DNA of 64,000 bases from Microbispora rosea subsp. aerata (GCF_014647835.1 NZ_BMPY01000019.1:62001-126000), one strand, 5' to 3'. Shown: positions 24,553 to 33,342, counted from the stretch's first letter. Notes: generated from the letters alone by a model not told the origin. Made by a program: numbers and translations.

Positions 24553-24687
24553 ATGATCTGCCCAGCGTGCAAGGAGCACAGGCACGAGGAGTGCCGTGGC
24601 GGGTCCTGGTGCGACTGCCAGCATCAGGAGCCGGCCGAGCGGGATCACGAGGCCGAGCCGCCGCAGAACTGGATTCGCACGGGCTAA
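24553..24687 (+). CDS. Small Cys-rich protein of the sulfur cluster
   Basis: A 44-residue protein. CPACKEHRHEECRGGSWCDC contains five cysteines and two histidines in 20 residues, enough for one or two zinc sites; the rest is acidic with an NWIRTG end. Similar tiny proteins are common, unnamed, in actinobacterial genomes. It is 84 bases upstream of the cysteine leader peptide of the sulfite reductase operon and on the same strand. No clear Shine–Dalgarno precedes ATG 24553 (GGAAAC only), so it may be translated from a leaderless or short-leader message; TTGACA lies at 24539–24544. Function unknown. Confidence 0.6.
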   Translation: MICPACKEHRHEECRGGSWCDCQHQEPAERDHEAEPPQNWIRTG

Positions 24688-24771
24688 CGATCTTCCGTCA
24701 TATAGACGCAATAATCCCGCATCCTGGACACGAACTTGGACATCCAGGATCTCGGAGGTATCGTTTGGGAC

Positions 24772-24855
24772 ATGCCAGCGGACCCGTTGCTCGTCGTGCG
24801 ACGCCACGTCGATCTCCAACGTGTCCGCAGCGCGATCTGTATCGACGCCGGCTGA
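24772..24855 (+). CDS. Cysteine-sensing leader peptide of the sulfite reductase operon
   Basis: A 27-codon ORF containing RRHVDLQRVRSAIC, which fits the actinobacterial leader-peptide pattern RRHxDLxRxxSxxC found upstream of sulfur assimilation genes. The single cysteine codon (TGT) close to the stop is thought to make ribosomes pause when cysteine is scarce. A T-rich run at 24898–24904 and the inverted repeat ATCCTGG…CCAGGAT at 24721–24750 flank it. It lies about 145 bases upstream of the sulfite reductase start. Membership of the family is clear from the motif; the mechanism here is by analogy. Confidence 0.8.
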   Translation: MPADPLLVVRRHVDLQRVRSAICIDAG

Positions 24856-25000
24856 CCGTCGCCCATCTGCTGAACCACCCGGGCGCTCGGCCAGGCGTCT
24901 TTTTCATGCCCTCACACTCGACGGCGAGGTGAGAGGCCGCCTGGACCGGCGTCCGCCGTAAACCGACCTCAGACAGAGCCTCGGAGAAGGACGTGTGCCC

Positions 25001-26683
25001 ATGAGCACCCCGGCCCGCCCGGCGAACCGCCACCACAAGCGCCCGCGCGGCGAAGGTCAGTGGGCTCTCGGTTACCGTGAGCCGCTGAACAAGAACGAGG
25101 AGAACAAGAAGAACGACGACGGGCTCAACGTCCGTCAGCGGATCATCGACATCTACTCCAAGCGCGGCTTCGACTCCATCGACCCCGCCGACCTGCGCGG
25201 CCGTTTCCGCTGGTACGGCCTGTACACCCAGCGCAAGCCCGGCATCGACGGCGGCAAGACCGCGATCTTGGAACCGGAGGAGCTGGACGACCGCTACTTC
25301 ATGCTGCGGGTCCGCATCGACGGCGGGCAGCTCAGCGTGGAGCAGCTCCGGGTGATCGCCGACATCTCCAACGAGTTCGCCCGGGGCACCGCCGACGTCA
25401 CCGACCGGCAGAACATCCAGCTCCACTGGGTGGAGATCGAGTCGGTGCCGGAGATCTGGCGGCGGCTGGAGGCGGTCGGCCTGTCCACCACGGAGGCGTG
25501 CGGCGACACCCCCCGCGTCATCATGGGCTGCCCCCTCGCCGGGATCGACGCCGACGAGGTGATCGACGGCACGCCGCAGATCCGCGAGATCTACGACCGG
25601 TACATCGGGGACAAGGCGTTCTCCAACCTGCCGCGCAAGTTCAAGACGGCGATCAGCGGCTGCACGGCCCACTGCACGGTGCACGAAATCAACGACGTCG
25701 CGTTCGTCGGCGTCGTGAACGAGCAGGGCGAGCCCGGCTTCGACGTCTGGGTGGGCGGCGGCCTGTCGACCAACCCGATGTTCGGCCAGCGGCTCGGCGC
25801 GTTCGTCCGGCCCGAGCAGGTCCACGAGGTGTGGGCCGGGGTCTGCGGCATCTTCCGCGACTACGGCTACCGCCGGCTGCGCCACCGGGCGCGGATCAAG
25901 TTCCTCGTCGGCGACTGGGGCGCGGAGAAGTTCCGGCAGGTCCTGGAGACCGAGTACCTGAAGTACGCCCTGCCCGACGGCCCGGCTCCGCAGGCGCCGC
26001 GCGACGGCCGGCGGGACCACGTCGGGGTGCACCCCCAGCGGGACGGCAACTTCTACGTCGGCTTCGCCCCCCGCGTGGGCCGGCTGAGCGGCGACCTGCT
26101 GCACCGCATCGCCGACATCGCCGAACGGCACGGGTCCAGCCGGGTCCGCACGACGGTCGAGCAGAAGATGGTCATCCTCGACATCGCGCCCGACCGGGTG
26201 GAGTCGGTCGTGGCCGAGCTGGAGGCCGCGGACCTGCGGGTCCACCCGTCCACGTTCCGCCGCCAGACGATGGCCTGCACCGGCATCGAGTACTGCAAGA
26301 TCGCGATCGTCGAGACCAAGGCCGCGGCGTCGACCCTGATCGACGAGCTGGAGCGGCGCCTGCCGGACTTCACCGAGCCGCTGACGATCAACCTCAACGG
26401 CTGCCCGAACTCCTGCGCCCGCATCCAGGTGGCCGACATCGGCCTCAAGGGCCAGCTCGTGGTCAACGACGAGGGCGAGCAGGTCGAGGGCTTCCAGATC
26501 CACCTGGGCGGCTCGGTCGGCCTCAACCCGAGCTTCGGCCGGAAGGTGCGCGGGCTCAAGACCACCACCGAAGACCTCCCCGACTATGTCGAGCGGGTCG
26601 TACGCAACTTCGAGAAGCAGAAGAACGAGGGCGAGACCTTCGCCGAATGGGTCCGCCGCGCCGACGAGGCCGACCTCAAGTGA
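25001..26683 (+). CDS. sir: Ferredoxin-dependent sulfite/nitrite reductase (assimilatory sulfite reductase)
   Basis: A 560-residue siroheme/4Fe-4S enzyme reducing sulfite to sulfide with six electrons from ferredoxin. It has the two-fold repeat layout of the family, with IADISNEFARGTADVTDRQN in the first half and the cluster cysteines in TMACTGIEYCK and NLNGCPNSCARIQVAD in the second. Genomic context (cysH, siroheme chelatase) favours sulfite over nitrite. ATG 25001 (MSTPARPANRHHK) or GTG 24995 start it; GGAGAAGG lies upstream of both. It is the first large gene of the operon and is preceded by the cysteine leader peptide, so transcription is probably raised when cysteine falls. Confidence 0.93.
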   Translation: MSTPARPANRHHKRPRGEGQWALGYREPLNKNEENKKNDDGLNVRQRIIDIYSKRGFDSIDPADLRGRFRWYGLYTQRKPGIDGGKTAILEPEELDDRYFMLRVRIDGGQLSVEQLRVIADISNEFARGTADVTDRQNIQLHWVEIESVPEIWRRLEAVGLSTTEACGDTPRVIMGCPLAGIDADEVIDGTPQIREIYDRYIGDKAFSNLPRKFKTAISGCTAHCTVHEINDVAFVGVVNEQGEPGFDVWVGGGLSTNPMFGQRLGAFVRPEQVHEVWAGVCGIFRDYGYRRLRHRARIKFLVGDWGAEKFRQVLETEYLKYALPDGPAPQAPRDGRRDHVGVHPQRDGNFYVGFAPRVGRLSGDLLHRIADIAERHGSSRVRTTVEQKMVILDIAPDRVESVVAELEAADLRVHPSTFRRQTMACTGIEYCKIAIVETKAAASTLIDELERRLPDFTEPLTINLNGCPNSCARIQVADIGLKGQLVVNDEGEQVEGFQIHLGGSVGLNPSFGRKVRGLKTTTEDLPDYVERVVRNFEKQKNEGETFAEWVRRADEADLK

Positions 26684-26800
26684 GCGCCGAGGGCGCGGTG
26701 GCGTCTGGACTGAGGAGCGCGACGAGGCTGCGTCCATGGCGCGCCTCCGGCAGACCACGCCACCATCAGGGCGCCCGAGGCCGGCGAGCGGAGCGAGCAA

Positions 26801-26956
26801 ATGAGCACTGAGAGGGCCGCGCCGTTCTACTGCCCGTACTGCGGCGAGGAGGACCTGGAGCCCTATGTGACCGAGGAGGAGAGCCACGGGTGGTACTGCA
26901 GGTCGTGCGCCCGTGCTTTCCGGGTGAAATTCCTCGGCCTCGGCGTGCGTTCGTGA
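26801..26956 (+). CDS. Small zinc-ribbon protein between sir and cysH
   Basis: A 51-residue protein with two CxxC knuckles, FYCPYCGEEDLEPY and WYCRSCARAFRVKFLG, forming one predicted zinc ribbon. It starts at ATG 26801 with GGAGCGAG eight bases upstream, 117 bases after sir, and ends 61 bases before cysH. Proteins like it occupy the same slot in other actinobacterial sulfate assimilation operons, suggesting a conserved accessory role (redox partner, metal delivery, or folding). No function is assigned. Too short to be found by usual length cut-offs. Confidence 0.72.
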   Translation: MSTERAAPFYCPYCGEEDLEPYVTEEESHGWYCRSCARAFRVKFLGLGVRS

Positions 26957-27017
26957 TCCCTGAAGGTTTTTCGTCCCATCATCCGATGAATCAATGAACG
27001 ACGTGTGAGGAGTAACG

Positions 27018-27746
27018 ATGTCGGTGGCGGAGATAGAGGCAGGTCTGGAGCGGCAGCGGGTCACGCTGGATCTCCAGGGGATCGTGGAGTCCGCGGCGCG
27101 CTTCCTCGAGGACGCACCCGCCCGGGAGATCATCCGGTGGGCCGCGGCCACCTTCGGCGACCGCCTCTGTCTCACCTCGTCGATGAGCGACGCCCTGCTG
27201 ATCGACCTGGTCAGCAGGGTCAAGCCCGGCGTCGACGTGTTGTTCATCGACACCGGCTACCACTTCGCCGAGACCATCGGCACCCGGGACGCCGTCGAGG
27301 CGGTCTACGACGTCAACGTGATCAACCTGAAGCCGTCCCGCACGGTCGAGGAGCAGGACCGCGACCTCGGGCCGCGCCTGTACGGGCGCAACCCCGACCT
27401 GTGCTGCTACCTGCGGAAGGTCGAGCCGCTGAACCGGGCGCTCGAGCCGTACCTCGCCTGGATCTCGGGCATCCGCCGCGACGAGTCGCCCACCAGGGCG
27501 AACACCAAGGTCGTGGAGTGGGACGCCAAGCGGCAGATGGTGAAGATCAACCCCATCGCCCGGTGGACCCAGGAGGACGTCGACAACTACATCGCCGACA
27601 ACGGCGTCCTGATCAACCCCCTGCACTACGACAACTACCCCTCGATCGGCTGCGCCCCCTGCACCCGGCGGGTGGCGCCGGGCGAGGACCCGCGCAGCGG
27701 CCGCTGGGCCGGCCTCGGCAAGATCGAGTGCGGTATCCACCTGTGA
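27018..27746 (+). CDS. cysH: Assimilatory APS/PAPS reductase
   Basis: A 242-residue reductase turning adenylyl sulfate into sulfite with thioredoxin. The cysteine pairs CCYLRK and CAPC are those that bind the 4Fe-4S cluster in the bacterial APS-specific type, and the catalytic cysteine is in the C-terminal ECGIHL. LTSSMSDALLIDLVS is the PP-loop region (SSMSD in place of SGGKD-like). It is cotranscribed with sir upstream and overlaps the chelatase start by four bases. The sulfate activation genes (cysD, cysN, cysC) are not in the window. Confidence 0.94.
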   Translation: MSVAEIEAGLERQRVTLDLQGIVESAARFLEDAPAREIIRWAAATFGDRLCLTSSMSDALLIDLVSRVKPGVDVLFIDTGYHFAETIGTRDAVEAVYDVNVINLKPSRTVEEQDRDLGPRLYGRNPDLCCYLRKVEPLNRALEPYLAWISGIRRDESPTRANTKVVEWDAKRQMVKINPIARWTQEDVDNYIADNGVLINPLHYDNYPSIGCAPCTRRVAPGEDPRSGRWAGLGKIECGIHL

Positions 27747-28489
27747 CGACCGTCCCGCACGCGGGCGCGCCGCTGATCGCGGTGGCGCACGGGTCCCGCG
27801 ACCCGCGCGCCACCGCGACGGTGGAGGCGCTGCTCGACGGCGTACGGCGGGCGCGTCCCGGCCTGGACGTCCGCGCCGCCTATCTCGACCACGCCCCGCC
27901 GTCGCTGCCGCAGGCGCTGTCGGGGCTGGACGAGGCCGTCGTGCTCCCCCTGCTGCTCACCGCCGCGTACCACAGCCGGGTGGACATCCCGGCGGCGCTG
28001 CGGGAGGCGGCCGGCCGCGCGCCGCGGCTGCGGGCCGTCTGCGGTCCCACGCTGGGCCCGCATCCGCTGCTCGTCCGGGCTCTCGAACGCCGCCTCGCCG
28101 AGACGGGCGTGGAGATCGGCGACCCGGACACCGCCGTGGTGCTCGTCTCGGCCGGGTCCGGCGACCGCCGGGCCAACGCGACGATCGCCGCCGTCGCCCG
28201 CGAGTGGGCGCGGGCCCGCCCCTGGTGGTCGGTCACCGCCGCCTACGCCTCGGCCGCCGCGCCCACGCCCCGGGACGAGGTCGTACGGCTGACGCGTGCG
28301 GGCGCCCCTAGGGTCGTGGTGGCGCCCTACCTGCTGGCCCCGGGCTACTTCGCCGACATGGTGGAGCGCGACGCTCTGGAGGCCGGGGCGCACGCCGTGG
28401 CCGGCGTCCTCGGGTCCGCCCCCGAACTGGTCGCGCTGCTGCTCGAACGCCACGCCCAGGCCGTACGCGAGGCCCGTGACGCGGCTTAG
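27743..28489 (+). CDS. Sirohydrochlorin chelatase (CbiX/SirB-like)
   Basis: A 248-residue two-domain chelatase that inserts iron into sirohydrochlorin for siroheme, the cofactor of sulfite reductase. The N-terminal half has AVAHGSRDPRAT (metal-binding His) and LLTAAYHSRVDIP; the second half repeats the fold with VLVSAGSGDRRANA and VVVAPYLLAPGYFAD. The GTG start at 27743 overlaps the cysH stop (GTGA), so it is translationally coupled. Cobalt chelation cannot be excluded, but the operon argues for siroheme. It meets the next, opposite-strand gene tail-to-tail with a four-base overlap. Confidence 0.9.
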   Translation: MTTVPHAGAPLIAVAHGSRDPRATATVEALLDGVRRARPGLDVRAAYLDHAPPSLPQALSGLDEAVVLPLLLTAAYHSRVDIPAALREAAGRAPRLRAVCGPTLGPHPLLVRALERRLAETGVEIGDPDTAVVLVSAGSGDRRANATIAAVAREWARARPWWSVTAAYASAAAPTPRDEVVRLTRAGAPRVVVAPYLLAPGYFADMVERDALEAGAHAVAGVLGSAPELVALLLERHAQAVREARDAA

Positions 28490-28749
28490 CCGAGATCCAC
28501 GGGGAGATCGGTCGGCCGATCGCACTCCGACGAAAGGATCTCCTGCCCGTTCGGCCTGCGGATGACGATGTCCCGGTCGCAGATGTCCGGCGCCAGCACC
28601 CCGGTTGTGAGGTTCGCGTCGCGGATGGTCACCCATGCGCCGGTGGAATATTCGCCGGTCTCGTGGATGACGCGCTCGGCCTCCCGGTCGCCGAGCGCGG
28701 GAACCGGGTCACCCGTTTTCCAGTCCGGTGATCCTTCGGTGTCGGTCAC
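28486..28749 (-). CDS. Conserved-looking hypothetical protein, 87 residues
   Basis: A small acidic protein of 87 residues (GTG start at 28749) with no family I recognise. It contains HETGEYSTGAWVTIRD and DICDRDIVIRRPNGQ, giving a soluble beta-rich look, and two cysteines. Its stop overlaps that of the chelatase by four bases, and the start is 55 bases from the stop of the DUF1707 gene. The third-position GC bias is normal, supporting a real gene, though the evidence is only coding bias. Confidence 0.55.
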   Translation of the reverse strand: MTDTEGSPDWKTGDPVPALGDREAERVIHETGEYSTGAWVTIRDANLTTGVLAPDICDRDIVIRRPNGQEILSSECDRPTDLPVDLG

Positions 28750-28804
28750 CGATGACTACGCCCCGGGAGCGTCCCGCCGTTGCCTCGTGCGGGACCGGGA
28801 TCGA

Positions 28805-29491
28805 TCAGTGCGGGTCGCGGCGGCGATGGTCCGGGAACTCGGGCCCGCCGTGGCCGGGGCGCCGGCGGCGCTCCTGCCACCACTCGCTCCAGGCGTGCCG
28901 GCCGCGCCTGATCGGCTCGGCCCGCGAGTCGCCGATGATCTTCACGTCGCCCATCAGCACGTACGCCGTGACCCTGACGACGGGGGCGAACTGGCCGCGA
29001 GGGGCCTCGACCACCTGGACCTTCTTGTCCCCCAAAATCGTGACTCCGGAGAGCTCGACGTCCACGCCGTCCGGCACGATGATCTTGACGTCGCCCATCA
29101 CGCAGGCGGCGAGGATGTCCACCTCGCGCCCGCGCACCTCGGCCTGGCGCAGGTCGATGGTGACGTCGCCCATCACGGACACCGTGCCGATGCCGTCGTC
29201 GATCCGCCATGTGCCGGTCCGCTTGGCGTCGCCCAGCACCGCGACGATCCACTTGCGCGCCCCGCCCGGGCGGGCCGCGGGCGCGGGTGCCGGGCCGGGT
29301 GCGGGGGTTGCGCCCGGCAGGTCCGCGGTGATCTGGGCGAGCTCGCCGTGGGTCTGCGCCAGGTAGGCGGCCTCGGTCCGCTCGGTCAGCTCCGCGAGGG
29401 TCAGCCGTCCCTCCGCGGACGCCTCCCGCAGCCGCTCCACCACGGCCTCTCGCTCGGCGTCGGATGCCCGCATTCCACCCGGATCGTTCAC
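28805..29491 (-). CDS. DUF1707 protein with LiaF-like beta-helix domain
   Basis: A 228-residue protein. The N-terminal DUF1707 motif MRASDAEREAVVERLREA followed by GRLTLAELTERTEAAYLAQT is the classic SHOCT-like 45-residue domain of actinobacterial membrane stress proteins. An Ala/Pro linker follows, then a repeated VMGDVTIDLRQ/VMGDVKIIVPDG/LGDKKVQV/LMGDVKIIGDS pattern, the beta-solenoid of LiaF/DUF2154 'cell wall-active antibiotic response' proteins. No transmembrane helix is seen, so it is probably cytosolic. GTG 29491 is favoured; ATG 29473 starts the same domain. The divergent neighbour is the ankyrin protein. Confidence 0.8.
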   Translation of the reverse strand: MNDPGGMRASDAEREAVVERLREASAEGRLTLAELTERTEAAYLAQTHGELAQITADLPGATPAPGPAPAPAARPGGARKWIVAVLGDAKRTGTWRIDDGIGTVSVMGDVTIDLRQAEVRGREVDILAACVMGDVKIIVPDGVDVELSGVTILGDKKVQVVEAPRGQFAPVVRVTAYVLMGDVKIIGDSRAEPIRRGRHAWSEWWQERRRRPGHGGPEFPDHRRRDPH

Positions 29492-29587
29492 ACCCTCCAC
29501 CGTATCCCGATCTCCCTCGCTCCCCCATCCTTCCCGCGGACGATCCCTGCGGGCGGGGCCGCGAGGGGAATGTGTGAGCATGGAAAC

Positions 29588-31093
29588 GTGACCCGCAGCA
29601 GGTTGCTGGAGGCCATAGCGGGAGGGGACGTCTCGCGCGTGGCGACGATGCTGCGCCCGGAGACCGCCGTGAACCCCGCCCAGGGGACGACGCCGCTCTA
29701 CCGGGCGGCCGTCGGCGGGCACCACGACATCGTCAGGCTGCTCCTGGAGTACGGCGCCGACCCGGACCGGCCGAGCGGGGGGCACGAGGAGGGCCTGCCG
29801 CTGTGCGCGGCGGCCTGCTGGGATCACGCCGAGACCGTGCAGGCGCTGCTCGACGGCGGCGCCGACCCCGACGCGGCCGAGGAAGGCGGCTGGACGGCCC
29901 TGCTGTGGGCCGCGGCCAACGGCAACCTGGCGTCGGCCGACATCCTGCTCGACGCCGGGGCCGACCCCAACCGGGCCGACGACGACGGCGACACCCCGCT
30001 GACGCTGGCCGCGATCTTCGGGGCGTACGGGATCGTCTGGTCCCTGCTCGAGCACGGCGCCGACCCGTCCGCGCCCGGCTGGGACGGCGCGCCCCCCCTG
30101 GAGATCGCCACGCGGCTGGCGGCGGTGGACCTCGAAGCGCTGCTGCGCGACGACGTCGCCCGGCGGGCGGAGGGCGGGCACACCGTGCTGGTGGCGCACG
30201 GCTCCGCGCCGGACGGCACCCGGCTGATCACGGTCGAGGCCCGCGGCGACGACGGCTGTTCGATCAGCCGTCAGCACGGGCACGCCGCGATCGCGACGGT
30301 CCTGGAGACGGCTCTCGGCCTGCGTCCGCCCGCCGAGGTGCTGCTCAGGCGGGTCCTGCCGTACCGCGACCTGGACGAGGACGACGAGACGTGGTGGGCG
30401 GCCGTCCACGCGCTCCAGTCGCGCCATGACGAGGAGACGTTCCAGGCGCTGGCCCGGCTGTGCGAGAGCGACGACCCGGTGGAGCGGGAGTTCGGCGTCG
30501 ACGTGCTCGCGGAGTTCGGCCGGCAGCCGGGCTTCGGCAAGGAGCGGGGGCCCGGCCACGACGCGGAGCGCGACCCCTACCACGACCGCGTCCTGGCGAT
30601 CCTCCGCGACATGGCGCGGCGCGAGACCGGGCCCGCCGTCGTCGAGGCGCTGCTGCACGCGTTCGGCCACCGGGCCGACGAACGGGCGCTCCCCGAGGTG
30701 CTGAAGATCGTCGACAGCCCGGGGCGGGAGCCCACCGTCCACGACCCCGTCGCGCTGGCCGCGGTCCTGCCGCCCGACGACGAGGACGGGCTCGCCGCGC
30801 TGATCCGGCTGAGCGAGTGCGCCGACGACGAGGTGCGCGACTGGGCGACGATGGGCATCGCGGGCCTGCCCGCCGACACCGCCCCCATCAGGGACGCGCT
30901 GGTCACCCGGCTGGCCGACCGCGACCTGACGACGGTGGCCGAGGCCGCGGCGGGCCTGGCCGCGCGCGGCGACCGGCGGGCGATCGAGGGCGTGCACCGG
31001 GTGTTGTGCGAGGCGGACGCCGGCCAGGACTACGCCCGCGACCTCGCCCTCGAGGCGGCCCAGGAGCTCGGCCTGGAGATCTCCGGCGCCTGA
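29588..31093 (+). CDS. Ankyrin-repeat protein with C-terminal HEAT-like region
   Basis: A 501-residue protein. The first 190 residues hold about five ankyrin repeats (TTPLYRAAVGGHHDIVRLLL, GGWTALLWAAANGNLASADI, GDTPLTLAAIFGAYGIVWSL; each ends with GADP). The second half, about residues 280–500, is all-helical with regularly spaced acidic helices, such as DERALPEVLKIVD and DDEVRDWATMGIAGLP, which resemble HEAT repeats. Together they suggest a protein–protein scaffold. No enzyme motif is visible. GTG 29588 is used; ATG 29570 would add six residues. Adjacent genes give no clue to the partner. Confidence 0.78.
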   Translation: MTRSRLLEAIAGGDVSRVATMLRPETAVNPAQGTTPLYRAAVGGHHDIVRLLLEYGADPDRPSGGHEEGLPLCAAACWDHAETVQALLDGGADPDAAEEGGWTALLWAAANGNLASADILLDAGADPNRADDDGDTPLTLAAIFGAYGIVWSLLEHGADPSAPGWDGAPPLEIATRLAAVDLEALLRDDVARRAEGGHTVLVAHGSAPDGTRLITVEARGDDGCSISRQHGHAAIATVLETALGLRPPAEVLLRRVLPYRDLDEDDETWWAAVHALQSRHDEETFQALARLCESDDPVEREFGVDVLAEFGRQPGFGKERGPGHDAERDPYHDRVLAILRDMARRETGPAVVEALLHAFGHRADERALPEVLKIVDSPGREPTVHDPVALAAVLPPDDEDGLAALIRLSECADDEVRDWATMGIAGLPADTAPIRDALVTRLADRDLTTVAEAAAGLAARGDRRAIEGVHRVLCEADAGQDYARDLALEAAQELGLEISGA

Positions 31094-31213
31094 CGCCGAG
31101 GCTCGGGGAGTGAGCCCGGGTGTTTGTCCCGGCGGCTCGGAGTGCTGAGATGGAGTCCCGGCATCTGTGGAATCCCGGCATGAGGAGCCCGGCATCAGCG
31201 ACAGGAGGACGCA

Positions 31214-32824
31214 GTGACCCACGACGTGACCAACCAGGTGCCCCCGCTGACCGGCCACGACGTCTCGGCCGACCGCGCGCTGCTGGAGGGGCTCGCCAGG
31301 GAGGGGGCGGACTGGGCGACCGGGGAGCTGCACCAGCTCGGCCTGCTGGCCGGTTCGGCGAAGGCGCAGGAGTGGGGGCGCCTGGCCAACGAATACCCGC
31401 CCGTCCTGCGCACCCACGACCGGTACGGCAACAGGATCGACGAGGTCGAGTTTCACCCCGCCTGGCACGAGCTCATGACGGTCGCGGTGGAAAGCGGCGC
31501 GCACGCCGCGCCCTGGACGTCGGCCCGACCGGGCGCGCACGTCGCCAGGGCCGCCAAGTTCTTCGTCTGGTCGCAGGTCGAGGCCGGGCACGGCTGCCCG
31601 ATCTCCATGACGTACGCAGCCGTGGCCGCGCTGCGGCACTCGCCGTCGCTGCGGGCCGAGTGGGAGCCGCTGCTGGCCTCCCGGACGTACGACTTCGGGC
31701 TGCGCCCGGCCAAGGACAAGCGCGGCGTGCTGGCCGGGATGGCGATGACCGAGAAGCAGGGCGGCTCTGACGTGCGGGCCAACACCACCAGGGCCGAGCC
31801 GCTGGGCGACGGGAGCTTCGCCCTGACCGGCCACAAGTGGTTCAACTCCGCCCCGATGTGCGATGTGTTCCTGGTGTTGGCCCAGGCGCCGGGCGGTTTG
31901 TCGTGCTTCCTGCTCCCCCGCGTGCTGCCGGACGGCACCCGCAACGCGATGCGCCTGATGCGGCTGAAGGACAAGCTCGGCAACCGGTCGAACGCGTCGG
32001 CGGAGGTCGAGTATGAGGGCGCGATCGCCTTCCTCGTCGGCGAGGAGGGCCGGGGCGTGCGCACGATCATCGAGATGGTCAACATGACCAGGCTCGACTG
32101 CGTGATCGGCTCGGCGGCCGGCATGCGGTACGGCCTGTCGCAGGCGCTGCACCACGCCCGCCACCGCGCGGCGTTCGGCCGGACGCTGATCGAGCAGCCG
32201 CTGATGCGCGCGGTGCTCGCCGACCTGGCGCTGGAGTCCGAGGCGGCGACCACGCTCATGCTGCGCCTGGCCGGGGCGACCGACCGGGCCATCCGGGGCG
32301 ACGCGGGAGAGGGGCTGCTTCGCCGGGCCGCCCTCGCCGCGGGCAAATACTGGGTGTGCAAGCGGGCGCCGGTCCACGCGGCCGAGGCGCTGGAGTGCCT
32401 CGGCGGCAACGGGTACGTCGAGGAGTCGCAGATGCCCCGGCTGTTCCGGGAGTCGCCGCTGAACGGGATCTGGGAGGGCTCGGGCAACGTGGCCGCCCTC
32501 GACCTGATGCGGGTGCTGGCGCGGGAGCCGGAGGCGATCGAGGCGTTCTTCGCCGAGGTGGCGCTGGCCGGGGACAGGAGGGTCGCCGACGCGGCCGAGC
32601 GGGTGCTGAAGCGGATCGCCTCGGCCGGAGAGGCCGACGCACGCCGGGTGGCCGAGGAGATGACGCTGGTCCTGCAGGCGTCCCTGCTCGTGCGGCACGC
32701 CCCCGCCGCGGTGGCCGACGCGTTCTGCGCCACGCGCCTTTCCGGCGACTGGGGCCGGGCCTTCGGCACGCTGCCCTCCGGCGTCGACCTGGAGGCGATC
32801 CTCGACCGGGCGGCGACGGCGTGA
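31214..32824 (+). CDS. AidB-like acyl-CoA dehydrogenase
   Basis: A 536-residue flavoprotein of the acyl-CoA dehydrogenase superfamily, AidB type: length near E. coli AidB (541), with MAMTEKQGGSDVRANTT, GHKWFNSAPMCDVFLVLAQ, the second-half DCVIGSAAGMRYGLSQALHH and ECLGGNGYVEESQMPRLFRE motifs. AidB is an alkylation-response protein proposed to bind DNA and destroy alkylating agents; some relatives are plain isovaleryl-CoA dehydrogenases. GTG 31214 follows AGGAGG by five bases. The 120-base gap before it contains three CCCGGCAT copies (about 31159–31195) of unknown meaning. Confidence 0.85.
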   Translation: MTHDVTNQVPPLTGHDVSADRALLEGLAREGADWATGELHQLGLLAGSAKAQEWGRLANEYPPVLRTHDRYGNRIDEVEFHPAWHELMTVAVESGAHAAPWTSARPGAHVARAAKFFVWSQVEAGHGCPISMTYAAVAALRHSPSLRAEWEPLLASRTYDFGLRPAKDKRGVLAGMAMTEKQGGSDVRANTTRAEPLGDGSFALTGHKWFNSAPMCDVFLVLAQAPGGLSCFLLPRVLPDGTRNAMRLMRLKDKLGNRSNASAEVEYEGAIAFLVGEEGRGVRTIIEMVNMTRLDCVIGSAAGMRYGLSQALHHARHRAAFGRTLIEQPLMRAVLADLALESEAATTLMLRLAGATDRAIRGDAGEGLLRRAALAAGKYWVCKRAPVHAAEALECLGGNGYVEESQMPRLFRESPLNGIWEGSGNVAALDLMRVLAREPEAIEAFFAEVALAGDRRVADAAERVLKRIASAGEADARRVAEEMTLVLQASLLVRHAPAAVADAFCATRLSGDWGRAFGTLPSGVDLEAILDRAATA

Positions 32825-32913
32825 GCCGACCCGGCCATGCCGGTGAGACCCGCGCACCTGCGATCGCGTTAAGGTCGCTGTGCATAGGCTTCGCTGACTG
32901 AAGGGATATCGCC

Positions 32914-33342
32914 ATGGCGACCACTCGTACCGCGACGACGCAGTGGAAGGGCGCGCTGCTGGACGGTTCCGGCACCGTCTCGTTCGACTCCTCCGGGGTC
33001 GGCACCTTCGACGTCTCCTGGCCCTCCCGCGCGGAGGAGCCCAACGGCAAGACGAGCCCGGAGGAGCTGATCGCCGCCGCCCACTCCTCGTGCTTCTCGA
33101 TGGCCCTGTCCGCCGGCCTGGCCAAGGCCGGCACGCCGCCGCAGTCGCTGGAGACCCGCGCGGACGTGACCTTCCAGCCGGGCGAGGGCATCACCGGCAT
33201 CGTGATCTCCGTACGCGGGCAGGTGCCGGGCATCTCCGCCGAGGACTTCCAGCAGGCCGCGGAGACGGCCAAGGCGAACTGCCCGGTGAGCAAGGCGCTC
33301 GCCGGCACGACGATCACTCTCAAGGCCGAGCTCGTCGGCTGA
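32914..33342 (+). CDS. OsmC family peroxiredoxin
   Basis: A 142-residue OsmC/Ohr-type thiol peroxidase that reduces organic hydroperoxides. The two reactive cysteines are in AAHSSCFSMALSAGL and ETAKANCPVSKAL, with the spacing of the OsmC subgroup. The start is ATG 32914 with AAGGGATAT upstream. It follows the AidB-like gene by 89 bases on the same strand, so both may be part of a detoxification unit; a strong hairpin ends it. Confidence 0.9.
   Translation: MATTRTATTQWKGALLDGSGTVSFDSSGVGTFDVSWPSRAEEPNGKTSPEELIAAAHSSCFSMALSAGLAKAGTPPQSLETRADVTFQPGEGITGIVISVRGQVPGISAEDFQQAAETAKANCPVSKALAGTTITLKAELVG

Noticed and set aside
28805-32857. 1350-codon minus-strand open frame
   Set aside because: Only the last 228 codons (the DUF1707 protein) look like a protein; the rest is a shadow of the ankyrin and AidB-like genes.
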